The position numbers and the translations under genes were made by a program. From the NCBI GenBank assembly GCA_003558575.1, contig PWPY01000020.1, positions 1-5,035 on the forward strand: a DNA stretch of 5,035 nt, written 5' to 3'. The notes under the pieces were generated by a model. The model had not been told where the DNA came from and did no database searches. It worked only from the letters and a program-made list of their open reading frames with translations. How positions within the stretch are numbered: the stretch's first letter is position 1; each line of letters starts with the position of its first letter. Shown here one piece after another: positions 1 through 5,035 of the stretch. The DNA comes from Desulfonatronovibrio sp. (lineage in GTDB: Bacteria > Desulfobacterota > Desulfovibrionia > Desulfovibrionales > Desulfonatronovibrionaceae).

Positions 1-1337
1 ACGTTGGAGGTTCCGCGCAGGGCGTTTACTCCGCCGCCGGCCACGCCCACGTTGCCCAGCAGGAGCTGGATCATGGCCATGGTGCGGATGATCTGCGCGC
101 CCACCGTGTGCTGGGTCCAGCCCATGGCATACATGATGGTTCCGGCTTTATCCGGACTTCTTGTTTCAGCGAACGCCTTGTAAACACTTAAGAGCTCTTC
201 TTTGGAAGTTCCTGTTACAGAGGATACAGTGTCCAGATCGTAACGCTCATAGTGTTTTTTCATGAGATTGAACACACAGCGTTCATTACGCAGCCTGTTG
301 TCGCGCTGAGGAACGCCTCGTCTGTCAGTTTCAAAGGCCCAGTATGACTTGTCATAGCTGGCTGTCTGAGGATCATACCCGGAGAAAAGGCCGTCATTAA
401 AGCTGTATTTCTTGCCTACGATAAATGAGGCATTGGTATAATTGACAACATAATCTCTGAAATAAAGATCATTATCCAGAAGGTATTTGATCATACCGCC
501 GAGGAAGGCCAGGTCAGAACCTGAGCGCAGAGGTACGTAAAGATGTGACTGGGTAGTGGTCCTTGTGTACCTGGGGTCAACATGGATAAGCTTGGCTCCC
601 TGTTCCTTTGCTTTGAGTACCCATTTGAAGGCAACAGGGTGGTTTTCAGCAGGGTTACTGCCCATCATCAGAATACAGTCACTGTTTTTAAGGTCAATCC
701 AGTGATTGGTCATTGCACCGCGTCCGAACGACTCTGCCAGAGCCGCAACAGTTGCGCTGTGTCAGATACGTGCCTGGTGCTCAATATAGACCAGGCCTAA
801 TGATCTGAGTAAAGACTGGTATGGCCAGAGTTCTTCATTATCTAAGGCAGCAGAACCTGCAGAAGCAATGCCGTTACAGCGGTTGACAACCTGCCCCTGA
901 GCATTGGTTTCAACAAAAGTTTTGTCTCTGGTTTCCTTGATTTTTTGAGCAATGCGGTCCAGGGCCCAGTCCCAGGATTTTTCTTCCCATTTGGAGCTTT
1001 TGGGAGCCCGGTACAAAACCTGGGTTACGCGCTTGTCGTTTTCAGCCAGCTGATAGACTGAGGCACCTTTAGCGCACAAGGAGCCTTCATTGATGGGATG
1101 GTCAGGATCACCTTCTGTATTAATGATACGTCCGGGTCCTTCTTTGGATGTGTGGACAATAAGTCCGCACCCAACTGAGCAATAACAGCAGATGGTGGTG
1201 CTTTCCTTGGCCCAGTTGATCTGCAGCAATTGGGCTTTGGCAACTGTGGGCTTAAGATTAAAGCCCAGTCCGCCAAAGGCGGTTACAGCGGTTGCTGTAG
1301 CCGACAGCTTGATGAATTGTCTCCGGCCTAATTCCAT
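1..1337 (-). CDS. fdnG: Periplasmic selenocysteine formate dehydrogenase, catalytic alpha subunit (3' end cut by window)
   Basis: Catalytic subunit of a molybdo/tungstopterin formate dehydrogenase, which oxidises formate to CO2 and passes electrons to an Fe-S beta subunit. Residues 1-34 are a Tat signal (GRRQFIKLS, then a hydrophobic stretch), so the enzyme acts in the periplasm. The N-terminal [4Fe-4S] ligands are C50, C53, C57 and C88 (CCYCSVGC, then GSLCAKG with the conserved Lys90). The frame meets TGA at 762-764. It then continues as HSATVAALAESFGRGAMTNHW, the hallmark of FdnG-type enzymes right after selenocysteine, so the TGA is read as Sec192. Downstream, GSNPAENHPVAF, HVDPRYTRT and MGWTQHTVGAQ fit the molybdopterin guanine dinucleotide-binding domains. 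About 445 codons are visible, against roughly 1000 usual in the family, and the rest lies beyond the left edge. The ATG at 1337 is set by an AGGAGG and by the correctly placed Tat motif. A 60-aa ORF lies 25 bp upstream on the same strand. Start, Sec and family are secure. The choice between fdnG and fdhA naming, and between Mo and W, is not. Confidence 0.96.
722..764 (-). promoter_or_regulatory. Selenocysteine UGA codon and putative bacterial SECIS element
   Basis: The TGA at 762-764 lies where FdnG-type enzymes carry selenocysteine. Bacterial SECIS hairpins lie directly 3' of the UGA and bind SelB. Aligned codon by codon with E. coli fdhF, the apical part here would be a short UUGC stem, a GGCUCU loop (about 739-744) and a GGCAG arm. 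This resembles the fdhF arrangement, but GGC replaces the GGU of the E. coli loop, and the arms pair only with a bulge and a G-U pair. The recoding is well supported by the protein. The exact fold was drawn by hand and is uncertain. Confidence 0.75.
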
Positions 1338-1341
1338 AATT

Positions 1342-1347
1342 CCTCCT
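1342..1347 (-). promoter_or_regulatory. Ribosome binding site of the formate dehydrogenase gene
   Basis: Read on the minus strand, AGGAGG is followed by 4 bases (AATT, allowing one more matching A) and then ATG. This strong Shine-Dalgarno fixes the start that gives the complete Tat signal peptide. Confidence 0.85.
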
Positions 1348-1362
1348 GAAAATTGATTGACG

Positions 1363-1545
1363 TTAACTACCTCTGATTTCTCTGCTCAGAAAAGTGAGCA
1401 GATCAATACCCCAGGGAGTAAAATTCGCCTCTGTAAATCCTTTTTCCGGAACAAAGTATCTCGAAAAGATCATAGACCTGGCAGTTTCAACTACCTGGGT
1501 CAGATCAAATCCAAGTCCAAAAAAAGGAAGTGATAAATGTTGCAT
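1363..1545 (-). CDS. Small hypothetical protein (60 aa) upstream of formate dehydrogenase
   Basis: I do not recognise this family. The product begins MQHLSLPFFGLGFDLTQVVE and ends DLLTFLSREIRGS. It has an amphipathic-looking middle (VVETARSMIFSRYFVPEKGF) and no convincing signal peptide, membrane helix or metal motif. The ORF is bounded upstream by an in-frame TAG only six codons before the ATG. A weak AAGG lies about 9 bases ahead of the start. It ends 25 bp before the formate dehydrogenase start on the same strand, so the two are probably cotranscribed. Position and size recall the short proteins encoded just before formate dehydrogenase alpha subunits in other bacteria (the FdhX/TIGR02811 type), but the twin-arginine motif of that family is absent, so homology is not claimed. 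Its composition looks protein-like rather than random. It could also be a non-coding leader. Confidence 0.55.
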   Translation of the reverse strand: MQHLSLPFFGLGFDLTQVVETARSMIFSRYFVPEKGFTEANFTPWGIDLLTFLSREIRGS

Positions 1546-1592
1546 ACAAACCAGCCTTTTCTAAAAATAAAAAACTAAAAGGTGATTATTGC

Positions 1593-1609
1593 TCTGCCTG
1601 TGAGACAGA
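1593..1609 (-). other. Small hairpin in the leader of the formate dehydrogenase unit
   Basis: On the minus strand TCTGTC and GGCAGA can pair (6 bp including one G-U) around a 5-base loop, about 48 bases before the 60-aa ORF. No U-run follows it in the direction of transcription, so it is not an obvious terminator. It may be a leader structure or chance. Confidence 0.25.
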
Positions 1610-1623
1610 CTTGCCTTTTACTT

Positions 1624-1659
1624 ATTATAGTGGATTCTTTAGTGGGAAGGAAAAGTCAA
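1624..1659 (-). promoter_or_regulatory. Possible promoter for the small ORF-formate dehydrogenase unit
   Basis: On the minus strand a perfect TATAAT (1624-1629) lies about 80 bases before the 60-aa ORF. The nearest good -35 hexamer, TTGACT (1654-1659), is 24 bp away, which is too far for standard sigma-70 spacing. At 17 bp the hexamer is only TTCCTT. Either the -10 works with an activator, or the match arises from the AT-rich gap. No clear sigma-54 -24/-12 site was seen. Confidence 0.3.
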
Positions 1660-1669
1660 AATATTTTTT

Positions 1670-2506
1670 TTATTCAAGTTCTGGCACAAAGGAGCATAGT
1701 CTTGAACAAAGGGCAGGGAATGGATCTTCATGGAGATGGTTAAATCTGAATTCCAGTTCTTTGAGGTATAACAGGAGTCTCAGGGGATTAGCTGTTCTGA
1801 ATTTGCCAAGCTTAGGTCCAGCATAGCCCCAAAAATTTTTGTCCATATCTAAGGGGAGTTTCTCAGTGCAAGGGGATATTTTATGTTGGGAAAACAGACC
1901 ATTGTCCCAGGTTATCAAACTCAAATATTTTTTATAAGGGGCAGTATAGATAATGCGGCCCATGTTTCTGGTCTGGAGGAAGAAGCTGACATGAAAATGC
2001 AGGACTGTTTCAATGTCAATATCAGGAAGGTAGTCTATAAATATCCTGTCCTGGATAGGAAGTATGCCCATTACAGGAGATGTCTGGAGGTACTGTCCAG
2101 TACCGCGTAAAAGGGAAATCAGGTCAAGATTTCTAATTATTTGAGGTCCATCTAATGAGCCAGCCAGCACAGAAAGTCTTGAAATGGCCAGGGCCTTGCG
2201 AATGGTGTTGTAGCTTACTCCGAGTTGCGCAGACATCATCTCAGGCTGAACCTCTAATTCAAAAAGCTTAATGAATCTCAGCCATTGTCTTGGGGACAGT
2301 CTGGCAAAGTTGACGAACCTGCCGGTAAAGTCGTGGAAAGTGTATTTACAACGGGCGCATCTGCGTCTTCCTGTGTCAAGATTATATAGTTTTCTATGAA
2401 CACATCTCGGACAGTGCCTCTGATGGTTTTTCCAACAAAATTTCAACAAAAATTTTTTGGCTGATTTTTTTGATTTTATTAATTCTTCGTAGGTATTTAG
2501 CTTCAT
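1670..2506 (-). CDS. IS1595/ISXO2-like transposase-derived protein, probably catalytically inactive
   Basis: A 278-aa protein with an intact frame. Residues 32-53 form a zinc ribbon (CPRC...CARC) followed by FHDFTGRF, as in the N-terminal domain of IS1595-type transposases. Residues about 90-110 (MSAQLGVSYNTIRKALAISR) look like a helix-turn-helix. The C-terminal half still follows the ISXO2-like DDE domain: PVMGILPIQDRIFIDYLPD corresponds to the usual PVFGI...GKVY...PD segment, IIYTAPYKKY to the usual VYTD segment, and NFWGYAGPKLGKFR...YLKELEFRFNH to the usual IEsFW...LKecEFRFN tail. By this remembered alignment the second catalytic Asp is Ala189 and the IEsFW Glu is Lys223. Only Asp128 may remain of the first acidic motif. 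Loss of the acidic residues without stops or frameshifts suggests a retained DNA-binding or regulatory role, although a recently decayed element is possible. The Shine-Dalgarno is weak (GAGA next to the ATG). No terminal inverted repeats or target duplications were seen. Confidence 0.8.
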   Translation of the reverse strand: MKLNTYEELIKSKKSAKKFLLKFCWKNHQRHCPRCVHRKLYNLDTGRRRCARCKYTFHDFTGRFVNFARLSPRQWLRFIKLFELEVQPEMMSAQLGVSYNTIRKALAISRLSVLAGSLDGPQIIRNLDLISLLRGTGQYLQTSPVMGILPIQDRIFIDYLPDIDIETVLHFHVSFFLQTRNMGRIIYTAPYKKYLSLITWDNGLFSQHKISPCTEKLPLDMDKNFWGYAGPKLGKFRTANPLRLLLYLKELEFRFNHLHEDPFPALCSRLCSFVPELE

Positions 2507-2568
2507 TTCTCAGGATTTGTTCAGGTGCAAAAACTTGCGCTTATTCATAAAGCAAGCCCTGAGAAATG
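2504..2568. repeat. Perfect 11-bp inverted repeat over the transposase-like gene's start and promoter
   Basis: CATTTCTCAGG at 2504-2514 is exactly the reverse complement of CCTGAGAAATG at 2558-2568, with 43 bp between. One arm includes the start codon of the minus-strand gene. The other overlaps the -35/spacer of its candidate promoter. A second, shorter pair (CTTGC 2534-2538 and GCAAG 2552-2556) lies inside and brackets the -10. Both arms are on the same side of the gene, so they are not transposon ends. An operator is the more likely reading. Confidence 0.7.
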
Positions 2569-2572
2569 GCAA
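2544..2572 (-). promoter_or_regulatory. Candidate sigma-70 promoter of the transposase-like gene
   Basis: On the minus strand TTGCCA (2567-2572, 5 of 6 matches to TTGACA) is followed by exactly 17 bp and TATGAA (2544-2549, 4 of 6). Transcription would start near 2537, giving a leader of about 30 bases. An arm of the 11-bp inverted repeat sits within the spacer and the edge of the -35, so a bound protein there should block polymerase. Confidence 0.5.
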
Positions 2573-2620
2573 TATGGGAATGTTACTGTATTTTATCTTG
2601 CCAGTTTATTTACAAAAAGG

Positions 2621-2649
2621 TGGACTACTGTAGCAGTAAAAAATATAGA
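2621..2649 (+). promoter_or_regulatory. Weak candidate promoter for the outer-membrane protein/AEC pair
   Basis: TGGACT (2621-2626) and TATAGA (2644-2649) are separated by 17 bp, each matching 4 of 6 consensus bases. The start would be near 2656, giving a leader of about 120 bases. The stretch 2573-2776 shows nothing else clear. A 71-codon GTG-initiated frame across it has no ribosome binding site. Confidence 0.28.
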
Positions 2650-2776
2650 GGTAGCTGAATTTCGGATCAGGTCGATGTTTCAAGGTTGTGTAGGTTTTAT
2701 ACAGAGTGGTTTTTTAGTGCAGCGCCAAGGAAAGCGTTAATTTAAATCAGGCAGATCAGGCCGGAGAAAAGCAGCA

Positions 2777-3397
2777 ATGAAAGTGTTTATCATTCTTGTT
2801 TTATTGGGACTATTGAGTGTATCCGCTCCTTGTCACGGTGCGGAGCAGGAATCGGCTGTGGATAGAGTAAGGGACTATAACTGGTCAGTGAGTCTTTATA
2901 ATGGTGTATACACTGACCGCACTGTGGGCAAAGCTACCTTTAACATTCCTGGGAAGTTTGAGAAAAAGTATATGCATGGCGTGGGACTTTCCAGGCATTT
3001 GACCAGGTTCCGGGATGATTTCAGCCTGGAAGCTGAGGCCATGTTTGTCAAACATCACGGTAGACATAAACAGGGATACCAGGATTATGAGGAGTACATA
3101 GCAGTCCTTTTGCTGCGCTATGATAATTTCCCCTGGAATGAGTACCTTCATACGTCCTTAGCTGTGGGAGACGGGCTTTCCCTGACATCTGAAACACCTG
3201 AGCGTGAGGTACAGATTAGAGATAATTCCCAGAGGCTACTTAATTATCTGACTTTTGAGCTTGCCATGACCCTTCCCAAATATCCCAGATACAGCCTGGT
3301 TTATCGGATACATCACCGTTCAGGCGTATTTGGTCTTTTCGGAGGGGTCAGGGGGGCATCTGATTTTTATGTTCTGGGCTTAAGGTACAGGTTTTAA
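2777..3397 (+). CDS. Exported outer-membrane beta-barrel protein, acyloxyacyl hydrolase (PagL)-like
   Basis: A 206-aa protein. Residues 1-22 are a Sec signal peptide (MKVFIILVLLGLLSVS core, cleavage near A17 or A22). The mature part alternates polar and aromatic/hydrophobic residues as in small beta-barrels, and it ends LGLRYRF with the C-terminal Phe that outer-membrane proteins use for BAM-dependent assembly. Near the C-terminus, IHHRSGVFGLFGG contains H180-R181-S182, matching the His-x-Ser catalytic pair of the lipid A 3-O-deacylase PagL, and the closing GLRYRF also fits. The PagL Glu is not obvious; Asp196 is the nearest acidic residue. The product may therefore deacylate lipid A or another outer-leaflet lipid, or be a related barrel without that activity. 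The start follows GGAGA at 9 bases. A gap of only 33 bp without a terminator leads to the AEC gene, which suggests one transcript. Confidence 0.75.
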   Translation: MKVFIILVLLGLLSVSAPCHGAEQESAVDRVRDYNWSVSLYNGVYTDRTVGKATFNIPGKFEKKYMHGVGLSRHLTRFRDDFSLEAEAMFVKHHGRHKQGYQDYEEYIAVLLLRYDNFPWNEYLHTSLAVGDGLSLTSETPEREVQIRDNSQRLLNYLTFELAMTLPKYPRYSLVYRIHHRSGVFGLFGGVRGASDFYVLGLRYRF

Positions 3398-3415
3398 ATC
3401 ATAAAGAATTCATAA

Positions 3416-3420
3416 AGGAG
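3416..3420 (+). promoter_or_regulatory. Ribosome binding site deciding a TTG start
   Basis: AGGAG lies 10 bases before TTG at 3431. The next in-frame alternative, GTG at 3440, would be 19 bases away, and no in-frame ATG lies near. TTG is therefore the preferred start of the AEC permease. Just upstream TCATAAAG occurs twice in tandem, with no evident role. Confidence 0.7.
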
Positions 3421-3430
3421 TCATTTCAGC

Positions 3431-4345
3431 TTGCACAGTGTGATTCTGTCCTTATCACCCATATTTATCCTGATACTGCTGGGCTGGTTTTTTCACCGCA
3501 TAGAGTTTCCTGGAAACTCCTTCTGGCCCATGGCTGAGAAGATCACTTACTATGTGTTTTTTCCGGCACTTTTATTTTTCAGTCTGTACCGGGCAGACTT
3601 TAGTGAAGCAAGATTCTGGGATATGGCCCTGGTGGTGGCCAGCTCCATGCTGGTTATAAGTCTAAGTATGATTCTCATTAGGCCTGTGATAAAAATTTCT
3701 GATGCTGCCTTTTCCTCTCTGTTTCAGGGAGGCCTTCGTCCCAACACATATGTAGGTATTTCAGCGGCCTTTGTTTTCCTCGGGGATAAAGGGCTTACTC
3801 TGGCAGCCATGGTCATTGCAGTGATGGTTCCCTTAGCCAATGTTATCAGTGTGGCTGTGGTCACCAGATATGGAGATAATCAGTCTAAGGGATGGAAGCA
3901 GGCATTTTATTCTTTAATCACAAATCCTTTGATTATGGCCTGCGCAATGGGTGTTGCAGCCAACCTCACAGGGCTTAAGCTTATTCTTGGTACTGATGAG
4001 GTTGTGCGCATTCTAAGCCAGGCTTCCCTGTCCCTGGGGCTTCTGGCAGTGGGTGCAGGGCTTGAGTTCAGGGGAATAGCATCCAAGGCCGTGCCCATAA
4101 TATGGTCGAGTATTTTTAAGCTGGCTTTACTGCCTCTGCTTATGGGAGGAGCTGCTCTATGGATGGGTCTTGATAAGGATTCCGTGCTGATTGTGGCTAT
4201 TTTTGCCTCTTTGCCGTGCGGTGCTGCAGCTTATGTCATGGCCAGACAACTGGGGGGAAGTCTGGATATGATGGCATCCATCATTACTGTGCAGACGGTT
4301 GCTGCAATCTTGAGCATGCCTTTGATTATTGGTTTGTTTATGTAG
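3431..4345 (+). CDS. AEC (auxin efflux carrier) family permease
   Basis: A 304-aa integral inner-membrane protein, the usual length for bacterial AEC-family carriers, which have about ten helices in two inverted halves. Hydrophobic segments lie at about 5-22, 38-54, 64-84, 105-117, 122-145, 163-180, 197-212, 222-245, 251-270 and 283-303. Family-like features are GWFFHRI after the first helix, the FFPALLFFSL segment, RPNTYVGISAAF in the middle (residues 103-114), NPLIMACAMG at 165-174, and SLPCGAAAYVMARQLGG near 260-276. Members export or import small organic acids, such as malate or malonate in characterised bacterial cases. The substrate cannot be told from sequence here. The gene starts with TTG, supported by AGGAG 10 bases upstream, and follows the outer-membrane protein gene by 33 bp, so both are probably one operon. 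It converges with a nickel/cobalt transporter gene. Confidence 0.92.
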   Translation: MHSVILSLSPIFILILLGWFFHRIEFPGNSFWPMAEKITYYVFFPALLFFSLYRADFSEARFWDMALVVASSMLVISLSMILIRPVIKISDAAFSSLFQGGLRPNTYVGISAAFVFLGDKGLTLAAMVIAVMVPLANVISVAVVTRYGDNQSKGWKQAFYSLITNPLIMACAMGVAANLTGLKLILGTDEVVRILSQASLSLGLLAVGAGLEFRGIASKAVPIIWSSIFKLALLPLLMGGAALWMGLDKDSVLIVAIFASLPCGAAAYVMARQLGGSLDMMASIITVQTVAAILSMPLIIGLFM

Positions 4346-4352
4346 CTTTCAT

Positions 4353-4376
4353 CCGGAAACGGTTCTTTTTCCTTTT
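4353..4376 (+). terminator. Weak possible terminator after the AEC gene
   Basis: Eight bases after the stop, CCG-GAAA-CGG (4353-4362, a 3-bp stem with a GNRA-type loop) runs directly into a T-rich tract TTCTTTTTCCTTTT. The U-tract is good, but the stem is very short. Termination may instead depend on the larger nested inverted repeat that begins in this tract. Confidence 0.3.
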
Positions 4377-4461
4377 GGCGGCGTCAATCTGCACAATTAT
4401 TTGTCACCGTATTAAGATACGCCTCCTCATAATTGCTTGATTTCCTTGCCAAAAGAAAAAA
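4366..4461. repeat. Nested, nearly concentric inverted repeat between convergent genes
   Basis: Three inverted repeats share almost one centre (about 4414). The outer arms are 4366-4379 (TTTTTCCTTTTGGC) and 4448-4461 (GCCAAAAGAAAAAA), with 13 of 14 pairs. The middle arms are CAATTAT (4394-4400) and ATAATTG (4429-4435), perfect. The inner hairpin is CGTAT-TAAG-ATACG (4408-4421), perfect. Either strand could fold into one long interrupted stem. It fills the gap between two convergent genes, so a bidirectional terminator or a remnant of a palindromic mobile repeat is plausible. On both strands the U-rich arm comes first, which is unlike a simple intrinsic terminator. Confidence 0.65.
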
Positions 4462-4493
4462 CTCCTCAACAGACAGCAATGATGACTATGTTA

Positions 4494-5035
4494 CTACAAA
4501 ACTGGATTGAAGAAGAGTATTACTCCTAAGAGGCTGATGAGAATAGCGCCTATAAGGGCTGGAATATGATAGAGTCTGGGTTTTAGATTTGTGGATGTGA
4601 CCATTCTTGCCAGGATGTTTCTGGCAAAAAGAGAAGCCAGGGCAAAGCCGATGGTGGTGAGGGCGAGTCCAGAAGCCAGAAAGACCATGGCCATAAGTCC
4701 CGCAGGAAGAATATTCAGGGTGATGGAAAAGAAAAGAATGAGCGCTGCCCCTGGGCAGGGGACCAGCCCCACTGCGAGACACAGGGACAATATTCCTTTT
4801 TTGTCTGACTCGGGAGTGCAGCATCCGCGGTCATCACTTTGTTCGTGAATAATTGCCTTTATTGATTTCCAGGCCAGAAATAATCCCACAAAAGAGATAA
4901 GTCCGGCACTTATCCTTTGCAGATATTTTCCAGCTTCATCTACAGATCCAAGTCCACCCGCCTTAAGCACAAAATAAAACAGAAGAACCAGAACAACTGC
5001 TGACAGTACATGCATAAAGCTCATGAGCCTGCCCA
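4494..5035 (-). CDS. NicO/RcnA-type nickel/cobalt transporter, C-terminal part (5' end cut by window)
   Basis: Inner-membrane protein of the NicO (RcnA/high-affinity nickel transporter) superfamily, moving Ni2+ or Co2+. About 180 codons are visible. Counting from the Met at 5024, helices lie at about 5-20, 37-57, 77-103, 107-130 and 153-174. The motif LAVGLVPCPGAALILFFSI (83-101) is the characteristic C-terminal signature. The loop between the second and third visible helices (residues 60-77, HEQSDDRGCCTPESDKKG) holds His, Asp and two Cys and takes the place of the His-rich metal loop of RcnA. The ATG at 5024 is probably internal: the frame is open to the edge (Gly-Arg-Leu precede it), no Shine-Dalgarno is present, and the N-terminal His/Asp metal-binding helices of the family are missing. 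The stop is TAG at 4494-4496. Import versus export cannot be decided. Confidence 0.85.
   Translation of the reverse strand, partial: GRLMSFMHVLSAVVLVLLFYFVLKAGGLGSVDEAGKYLQRISAGLISFVGLFLAWKSIKAIIHEQSDDRGCCTPESDKKGILSLCLAVGLVPCPGAALILFFSITLNILPAGLMAMVFLASGLALTTIGFALASLFARNILARMVTSTNLKPRLYHIPALIGAILISLLGVILFFNPVL

Noticed and set aside
762..1337. Formate dehydrogenase as a pseudogene cut by a stop codon
   Set aside because: The stop is TGA at the known selenocysteine position, and the downstream frame is uninterrupted and family-like.
1530..2110. Plus-strand open frames opposite the small ORF and the transposase-like gene
   Set aside because: They lie antisense to a gene with clear family similarity, are low in complexity in places, and have no family features.
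2525..2740. 71-codon GTG-initiated plus-strand frame in the divergent intergenic region
   Set aside because: It has no ribosome binding site and no recognisable motif, and it overlaps the promoter and inverted repeat of the opposite gene. It is likely a chance open frame.
1546..2776. A complete insertion sequence bounded by terminal inverted repeats
   Set aside because: No matching inverted ends or target-site duplications were found on the two sides of the transposase-like gene. The 11-bp repeat has both arms on one side.
4441..4493. Intrinsic terminator of the NicO gene
   Set aside because: A U-rich tract (TTTTTTCTTTT on the minus strand) is present, but no convincing GC-rich hairpin precedes it.
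4486..4824. Second minus-strand frame inside the NicO gene, and the plus-strand frame at 4591-4848
   Set aside because: Both are out-of-frame shadows of the transporter. Only the 4494-5035 frame shows membrane helices and the GLVPCPGA motif.

Overview
The window looks like a piece of chromosome from a sulfate-reducing or related deltaproteobacterium, probably near Desulfovibrionales. This is an inference. It rests on a Tat-exported, selenocysteine-containing formate dehydrogenase of the FdnG/FdhA type, moderate GC content, and Gram-negative envelope genes (an outer-membrane beta-barrel). No rRNA, tRNA or CRISPR array was seen, and there is no gene-free stretch longer than about 270 bases.

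Left part, minus strand (about 1-2506), read right to left. First comes a 278-aa zinc-ribbon protein resembling IS1595/ISXO2-type transposases, whose catalytic acidic residues appear to be lost. A 124-bp gap follows. Next is a 60-aa small protein of unknown function, and 25 bp after it starts the catalytic subunit of a periplasmic formate dehydrogenase, which runs off the left edge. An in-frame TGA at 762-764 splits the formate dehydrogenase reading frame. It is read as selenocysteine 192, because the protein continues in the same frame with strong family similarity to position 3.

Middle, intergenic 2507-2776. This divergent control region has a good promoter candidate for the transposase-like gene. 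A perfect 11-bp inverted repeat lies across that promoter and the start codon, which suggests autoregulation. A weaker promoter candidate points right.

Right part, plus strand (2777-4345). A 206-aa exported outer-membrane beta-barrel protein with a PagL-like His-x-Ser motif is followed 33 bp later by a 10-TM-type AEC (auxin efflux carrier) family permease that starts with TTG. The two are probably cotranscribed.

Right edge, minus strand (4494-5035). The C-terminal part of a NicO/RcnA-type nickel/cobalt transporter converges on the AEC gene. The 148-bp convergent gap holds a roughly 96-bp, nearly concentric, nested inverted repeat.

Of the genes seen, only the 60-aa ORF and the formate dehydrogenase clearly look like one transcription unit. 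Nickel transport is not directly tied to this Mo/W enzyme, so no joint pathway is claimed for the whole window.
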